Positions 59,500 through 64,000 of a stretch of DNA of 64,000 nucleotides are shown one piece after another. The notes beneath the pieces are model-generated. The model was not told the origin of the DNA. It saw only the letters and a program-made list of their open reading frames with translations, and ran no database searches. Numbering within the stretch: the first letter of the stretch is position 1; every line of letters begins with the position of its first letter. This stretch comes from Collinsella sp. GTDB lineage: Bacteria; Actinomycetota; Coriobacteriia; Coriobacteriales; Coriobacteriaceae. Made by a program: the position numbers and the translations under genes. The stretch lies in the NCBI GenBank assembly GCA_018368345.1, contig JAGZEK010000006.1, positions 52,271-116,270 of the forward strand. Reading direction: 5' to 3'.

Positions 59500-62301
59500 C
59501 TACAAGGCGTCAGCACACCTCTTGCAGATGTGAGCGTGGCCGTTGTACTCGCCGACGGTGGTGCGGTAGTTCCAGCAACGGTCGCAGCACTCGCCCTCAG
59601 CAGCCTCGATGGCAACGGAGAGCTCCTCGCCCTGGGTCAGCTCAACATCGGAGACGATGTAGAACTCGGCCAGGTCGACGGCCTTGTCGCCGGTCAGCAG
59701 CGTATACATCTCGGCGGGAACGACCGCCTTGACGCGGACCTGCTGGCTCTTAGTGAAGGTGCCGGCGGAGCGGGCATCCTCAAGGGCCTTGGTCACGGCG
59801 CTACGGAGCTCGAGTGAAGCCTCAAGCACGCCCTCGAACTCATTGGCCTCGTCGACCGTAATGGGCGACTTATACCAATCGAGCAGCGCGGCGTACTTCT
59901 GGTGATCGACGCAGCCGGCGGGTGCATAGGCCATGGCCTCGTCGACCGTGTAGGACAGGATCGGCTGCAGGTCGCGCATGAGCATCGAGAAGAGCTCAGC
60001 GAGCACGGTCTGGGCGCTGCGGCGCTCGAGCGAGCCGGGCTTGTCGCAGTACAGACGGTCCTTCAAGGCGTCGAGGTACACGTTGGAAAGCTCGGTAACA
60101 ACAAAGTCGTAGAGCGCACGGTAGGCGCGCGGGAACTCGTAGCAAGAGTAAGCGTCGTCGACCTCGGCCTGGACCTGGGTCAGACGGGCAACCATGAGCT
60201 TGTCTAGCGGTAGCAGGTCGGCAAAGGCGACGCCGTCGGTCTCGGGCTCAAACTGACCCTCGAGCTCGGAGAGCAGGAAGCGCAGCGTGTTGCGGAAGCG
60301 ACGGTAGGCATCGGACGTACGAGCAAGAATCTCGTGGTCGATGGACACGTCGGAGCTGGTATCGACAGATGCAACCCACAGACGGATGATGTCGGCGCCC
60401 ATCTCGTCGCAGACCTTATTGGGGTCGATGACGTTGCCGAGCGACTTGGACATCTTTCGACCCTGGCCGTCGAGGGTGAAGCCCTGCGAGACGACCGCCT
60501 TGTACGGAGCGTGGCCATTGGCACCCACCGAGGTGAGCAGCGAGCTCTGGAACCAACCGCGGTGCTGGTCGGAGCCCTCGAGGTACACATCCGCCGGGTA
60601 CTCCAGCTCGGGGCGGTACTCGCAGACGGCCTTCCAAGACACGCCGGAGTCCCACCACACGTCGAGAATGTCCTTATCAGCCTTGAGGTGATGGCCGCCA
60701 CACTTGGGGCAAACGCAAGACTCGCCCAGGTAGCTCTCGGGAGCGTCGGTAAACCAGGCGTCGGAGCCCTTCTCGTGGAAGAGCTTGATGACGGCGTCGA
60801 GCGTGGCGTCGTTCATGACCTTCTCGCCGCAGTCGGCGCAAGTGTAGCTGGGGATAGGCACGCCCCAGTTGCGCTGACGGCTGATGCACCAGTCGGGACG
60901 CTGCTCGACCATGGCGCCGATGCGGTTGGCGGCGTGAGCCGGATACCACTTGACGTTCTCGCGGACCTCTTTGCCAGCCTGCTCGCGCAGACCGGTCTTG
61001 TCCATCGAGACGAACCACTGGTCGGTAGCACGGAAGAGCACCGGGTGCTTGCAGCGCCAGCAGTGCGGATAGCTGTGCGTGATCTTCTTCTCGAGGACCA
61101 GGGTGCCGCGCTCGCGCAGGAACTCGATGATGTGCGGGTTGGCCTCGTCGGTATCCATGCCGCTGAAGGGGCCGCCGGTGCCAAACTCCTCGCCGGTGTA
61201 GAACTTGCCGTCGTCATCGACCGGCATGCAAATGTCGGTGATGCCCTCCTTGAGGCAGGCGAAGTAGTCGTCGACGCCGTGACCGGGCGAGTTGTGGACG
61301 ATACCGGTACCGTCATCGACACCGACGTAATCGGCCAACAGCGCAACGCCCTCGACACCGTCAAAGATCGGCTGCTTATAGTGAATGTGATGGAAGGTCT
61401 CGGCGGGAACCACATAGGGCTTGCCGTCGACCACAACCGGGGTGTACTCCCAGCCAAACTCCTCGCAGCACTTGGGAGCTAGGTCCTCGAGCATGACCTC
61501 GGCGCGGCCGTCGTGCTCAACGGCGACGTAGGCGGCACCGGGCTTGAGAGAAACTGCCTGGTCGGAGGGGATGGTCCACGGCGTGGTCGTCCAGATGATA
61601 AAGTCAACCGGGCCGTCGAAGTTCTCGAGGCCGGCGGGCTTGGAGGTCATCTCAAAGCGCACGAAGATGGACGGGCTCGTCTCGTCGGAGTACTCAATCT
61701 CGGCCTCAGCAAGTGCGGTATGGCAGTGCTTGCACCAGTGAACGGGCTTGTGACCGCGATAGATCATGCCCTTGTCGAACATGGCCTTGAAAACCTCGAT
61801 GTCGGCGGCGTCATGCTGGTGATAGAGCGTCAGATAGGGGTTGTCCCAATCGCCGAGCACGCCCAGGCGACGGAAGCCGGCCTTCTGCAGCTCGATGTTC
61901 TCGACAGCGAACTTGTTGCAAAGCTCGCGGATCTTAGCCGTGGAGGTCTGGTTGAACTTCTCGGTGCCGAGCTTCTCCTCGACCTTATGCTCGATCGGCT
62001 GGCCATGGCAATCCCAACCGGGGACATATGGAACCTCATAGCCCTGCATCATCCAGTAACGGTTGATCATGTCCTTGGAGATCTTGTTCATGGCGTGGCC
62101 GATGTGGATCGGGCCGTTGGCGTACGGAGGGCCGTCGTGCAGCACGAACTTCTTGTGACCCTCGTTCTTCTTCAGAACCTGCTCGTAGACCTTGTTGTCC
62201 TGCCAGTCCTTGAGTCGCTTGGGCTCGGACTTGGAAAGACCGGCACGCATGGGAAAACCGGTCTTGGGCAGATTCATCGTCTGCTTGTACTCGTTTGCCA
62301 C
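59500..62301 (-). CDS. ileS: Isoleucyl-tRNA synthetase
   Basis: The 933-residue class I synthetase has the HIGH motif (NGPIHIGHAMNKI at about residue 64), a CP1 editing domain with WTTTPWTIPSDQAV, the KMSKS loop as GRKMSKSLGNVIDP at about residue 607, an anticodon-binding domain and a C-terminal zinc ribbon (CCDRCWNYR...CKRC). This bacterial length and zinc site indicate the IleS1 type. Expression is probably controlled by the T-box leader upstream. Confidence 0.96.
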   Translation of the reverse strand: MANEYKQTMNLPKTGFPMRAGLSKSEPKRLKDWQDNKVYEQVLKKNEGHKKFVLHDGPPYANGPIHIGHAMNKISKDMINRYWMMQGYEVPYVPGWDCHGQPIEHKVEEKLGTEKFNQTSTAKIRELCNKFAVENIELQKAGFRRLGVLGDWDNPYLTLYHQHDAADIEVFKAMFDKGMIYRGHKPVHWCKHCHTALAEAEIEYSDETSPSIFVRFEMTSKPAGLENFDGPVDFIIWTTTPWTIPSDQAVSLKPGAAYVAVEHDGRAEVMLEDLAPKCCEEFGWEYTPVVVDGKPYVVPAETFHHIHYKQPIFDGVEGVALLADYVGVDDGTGIVHNSPGHGVDDYFACLKEGITDICMPVDDDGKFYTGEEFGTGGPFSGMDTDEANPHIIEFLRERGTLVLEKKITHSYPHCWRCKHPVLFRATDQWFVSMDKTGLREQAGKEVRENVKWYPAHAANRIGAMVEQRPDWCISRQRNWGVPIPSYTCADCGEKVMNDATLDAVIKLFHEKGSDAWFTDAPESYLGESCVCPKCGGHHLKADKDILDVWWDSGVSWKAVCEYRPELEYPADVYLEGSDQHRGWFQSSLLTSVGANGHAPYKAVVSQGFTLDGQGRKMSKSLGNVIDPNKVCDEMGADIIRLWVASVDTSSDVSIDHEILARTSDAYRRFRNTLRFLLSELEGQFEPETDGVAFADLLPLDKLMVARLTQVQAEVDDAYSCYEFPRAYRALYDFVVTELSNVYLDALKDRLYCDKPGSLERRSAQTVLAELFSMLMRDLQPILSYTVDEAMAYAPAGCVDHQKYAALLDWYKSPITVDEANEFEGVLEASLELRSAVTKALEDARSAGTFTKSQQVRVKAVVPAEMYTLLTGDKAVDLAEFYIVSDVELTQGEELSVAIEAAEGECCDRCWNYRTTVGEYNGHAHICKRCADAL

Positions 62302-62329
62302 GGTACCCCTTTCTTGTCATGGGCGCGCA

Positions 62330-62640
62330 CGCCCGCTGGGCACCAAAAAAGCGCCCGTCCCTACAAGCTGGGACGAAGCGCCACAAAACGGACTGTACGC
62401 CCGCAAAAGCTCTTCGTTTAACCACCCAGCTTAGATGCCCTCGCCCGCGTATTCGCGCGCTCGCATCCGTTACTCGGCTGGCCTGTATCGACGACCATCT
62501 CGGCGATATCTACTAGGACGAGCCTGTGCGACGCGTCCGTTGGGACCGCAGCTCCGGGGTGATTTTCATCGGTCGCATGCACGGGTTCTCAGCGCTCCCC
62601 GCTCTCTGTAACATGCGGACGGCCGACTACTCGTCCCCAT
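62330..62640 (-). ncRNA. T-box riboswitch leader of ileS (Ile specifier)
   Basis: The minus-strand leader has an AGAGAGCGGGGA-type stem I start (about 62615), an AGTA bulge-like segment, a specifier loop with GAAAATCACC presenting ATC (Ile) near 62570, and the T-box antiterminator sequence GCTGGGTGGTTAAACG at about 62415-62430. A terminator hairpin (62351-62382) with a T run follows. Uncharged tRNA-Ile binding would favour the antiterminator and ileS expression. Confidence 0.82.
62345..62382 (-). terminator. Attenuator hairpin of the ileS T-box
   Basis: GCGC(TT)CGTCCC pairs with GGGACG(G)GCGC around AGCTTGTA on the minus strand and is followed by TTTTTT. It lies between the T-box sequence and the ileS ribosome site and should compete with antitermination. 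Confidence 0.85.
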
Positions 62641-62649
62641 CAACGCTTA

Positions 62650-62690
62650 TGCGGAGTATGCTAGCACGTTCCGCGCCGGCGAAAAACCCT
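62650..62690 (-). promoter_or_regulatory. Candidate ileS leader promoter
   Basis: On the minus strand TGCTAGCAT (extended -10, around 62658-62666) lies 16 bases after TTTTCG. The match is weak apart from the TG extension. It is placed correctly just upstream of the T-box stem I. Confidence 0.4.
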
Positions 62691-62787
62691 CAACACTGGT
62701 TTTATACGTTCGAAATTTCTCGCGGCTGTGGACCTTCTCTAGGAGCAAAATACCTGAAAGCACTTTATCGAAAGAAAGAAGGTTGCC

Positions 62788-63870
62788 ATGCGCACGATTG
62801 GAATGAGTGATTATACCGTTGGCGAGGATTGCTTTACCGAGCTGCCCGCCGCACTGGCCGAGTACGGAGCGACCAAGGTCGCCATCATTGGCGGCAAGCG
62901 AGCCCTGGCTGCGGCGCTGCCGGGAATCGAGGCGGCACTTGAAGGTACCGATGTCGAGGTCCTGGAGACGCGCGTCTATGGCACCAACAGTACGCGTGCC
63001 AATATCGCCAAGGTCGTGAACTCCCCTGCCTGCCAGGAAGCCGACGTGCTCATCGCATGTGGCGGCGGCAAGGCACTCGACACTGTGAAGACGGCGGCCA
63101 TCGAGCTCAAGAAGATCGTCTTTACCGTACCGACGATTTGCTCCAACTGCTCGGCCGCGACCGCCATTGCCGTTGTCTACAATGACGATGGCTCGCTCGA
63201 GGGCTATTCGTACCCCAACCGACCGGCGCACATCTTCATCAACCCCAAGATCATCGCCGAGGCACCGGCAGAGTACTTCTGGGCCGGCGTGGGCGATGCC
63301 CTGTCTAAGCAGCCCGAGGTCGAATACGCCACGAGCGCCGGCAACCTGGAGCACACCGCCGGTCTTGGCCTGGCACTCGCCCACACCTGCTCCGAGCCGC
63401 TGTTTACCTATGGTGTGCAGGGTCTTGAGGATGTGCGCCAGAATCTGTCGAGCGAGGCCGTCAAGCAGATCGCGCTCGACATCGTTGTCAACACGGGCTA
63501 TGTCTCGAACCTGACCAACCAGAACGATTATTACTACAACTCGAGCGTGGCGCACGCGTTCTACAACGCCACCTGCAGCATTCCGCGTGAGGGCACCTAC
63601 CTGCATGGCGAGGTCGTGAGCCTGGGCGTGCTGGTACTGTTTGCCTATACGGGCGATACCGAGAACCTTGAGCGCTACGCCGCCTTTAACAAGCAGATGG
63701 GGCTGCCCGTAACGCTTGAGCAGGTTGGCCTTACCGAGGCAGATATCCCGGCCCTGTGCGAATACGCGCACGCCACCAACGAGTGGAAGCAGGGAAACCC
63801 CGAGCCCTTCACCGACGAAAAATTCGCCGCCGCCATCAAAGCTGCCAACGCCTACGGCCACACCCTCTAG
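62788..63870 (+). CDS. gldA: Glycerol dehydrogenase-like, iron-containing alcohol dehydrogenase
   Basis: The 360-residue enzyme oxidises glycerol to dihydroxyacetone or a related polyol. N-terminal Rossmann domain: ATKVAIIGGKRAL, CGGGKALDTVKTAA (NAD-binding GGG), VFTVPTICSNCSAATAIAVVY. The C-terminal helical domain has the metal-binding WAGVGDALSKQPEVEYA aspartate and two histidines (VAHAFYNATC and EGTYLHGEVVSLG). The ATG at 62788 follows AAAGAAAG, and an upstream gap holds the divergent ileS leader. Substrate specificity beyond polyols is uncertain. Confidence 0.9.
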   Translation: MRTIGMSDYTVGEDCFTELPAALAEYGATKVAIIGGKRALAAALPGIEAALEGTDVEVLETRVYGTNSTRANIAKVVNSPACQEADVLIACGGGKALDTVKTAAIELKKIVFTVPTICSNCSAATAIAVVYNDDGSLEGYSYPNRPAHIFINPKIIAEAPAEYFWAGVGDALSKQPEVEYATSAGNLEHTAGLGLALAHTCSEPLFTYGVQGLEDVRQNLSSEAVKQIALDIVVNTGYVSNLTNQNDYYYNSSVAHAFYNATCSIPREGTYLHGEVVSLGVLVLFAYTGDTENLERYAAFNKQMGLPVTLEQVGLTEADIPALCEYAHATNEWKQGNPEPFTDEKFAAAIKAANAYGHTL

Positions 63871-63901
63871 CTCTAACCCAAAACCACCACAAAGGGGACA
63901 A

Positions 63902-64000
63902 TGAACTGCCTCCCATTTCTTGGACATCGGGAAATGGGAGGTTTTCCATGAGTATAGATCTCAGGTCGAAGCACGACCTGGAGTCCAGGAGGCGGGCCGT
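63902..64000 (+). mobile_element. IS3-family insertion sequence, left end (truncated by window)
   Basis: The element begins TGAACTGCCTCCCATTTC at 63902 with TTGGACA following, the layout of IS3/IS150-group terminal repeats. CCTCCCATTT and AAATGGGAGG at its start form an internal inverted repeat. An open frame begins just after it. The right end lies beyond the window. It follows a CCACCAC terminator-like sequence directly. Confidence 0.75.
63948..64000 (+). CDS. IS3-family OrfA transposase, N-terminal start
   Basis: The frame starts MSIDLRSKHDLESRRRAV and runs off the window. This is the start of a helix-turn-helix OrfA of IS3-family elements. Only 18 residues are visible. It lies just inside the terminal repeat, as expected. 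Confidence 0.65.
   Translation, partial: MSIDLRSKHDLESRRRA

Overview
The window looks like chromosome of a high-G+C anaerobic gut actinobacterium of the class Coriobacteriia, most likely Collinsella or a close relative. The basis is gene content: PTS-centred sugar uptake, a SigB/RsbW-like pair, a Gls24 protein next to efp and nusB, IS3-type elements, an ATC-specifier T-box before ileS, and an anaerobic (cbi-type) cobalamin pathway. The genus is an inference from recognised families, not from a database search.

Layout. 1-2.5 kb (+): the end of a MacAB-like efflux system (adaptor C-terminus, ATPase, permease). 2.5-24.4 kb: an insert visibly richer in G+C than its flanks, edged on the left by an IS21 IstA-like fragment and on the right by an IS3 OrfB-like fragment. 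It has two divergent operons. The minus-strand operon (18.5 down to 2.7 kb) carries 17 tightly packed or overlapping cobalamin genes: cbiF, cbiD, a gutted cbiL, cbiG, cbiH, cbiET, cbiA, cobT, cobU, cobS, a CobU-like/CobC fusion, cbiB, cobD, cbiP, cobO, cbiC and cbiJ. The plus-strand operon (18.6-24.3 kb) starts from a consensus promoter and a cobalamin riboswitch. It encodes an exported CbiK-like chelatase, a small lipoprotein, a substrate-binding lipoprotein, a FecCD/BtuC permease and an ABC ATPase with a C-terminal extension.

24.4-28.3 kb (-): a TetR regulator, a flippase-like membrane protein, two tRNA-Glu(CTC) genes and a CCA-adding enzyme. 28.5-36.4 kb: a fructose-type PTS region with two tandem 1-phosphofructokinase paralogues, PtsI, HPr, a FruA IIBCA permease and a divergent RpiR regulator; it also holds two striking palindromic repeats. 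36.5-46.9 kb (-): housekeeping genes recN, nadK, tlyA, xseB, nusB, a Gls24 protein, efp, a Xaa-Pro peptidase, an AroB-like protein without its catalytic residues, aroK, yqeG, mltG and ruvX. 46.9-62.8 kb (-): alaS, an AI-2E family exporter, a SigB-type sigma factor with a reduced RsbW-like partner, a DUF948-like protein, rarA, a dGTPase, a prepilin peptidase, a GT2 glycosyltransferase, rluD-like, lspA and ileS with its T-box leader. 62.8-64 kb (+): a glycerol dehydrogenase, then the left end of an IS3-family element that runs off the window.

The most interesting points are: (i) the cobalamin operon is nearly complete but its cbiL keeps only the two ends of the protein; (ii) a CbiK-family chelatase carries a Tat/lipoprotein signal and sits under a B12 riboswitch with NEAT-like lipoproteins and an ABC importer, which may form a surface tetrapyrrole or cobalt handling system; (iii) the AroB-like protein appears to have lost all metal ligands; (iv) transposase debris flanks the whole cobalamin insert.
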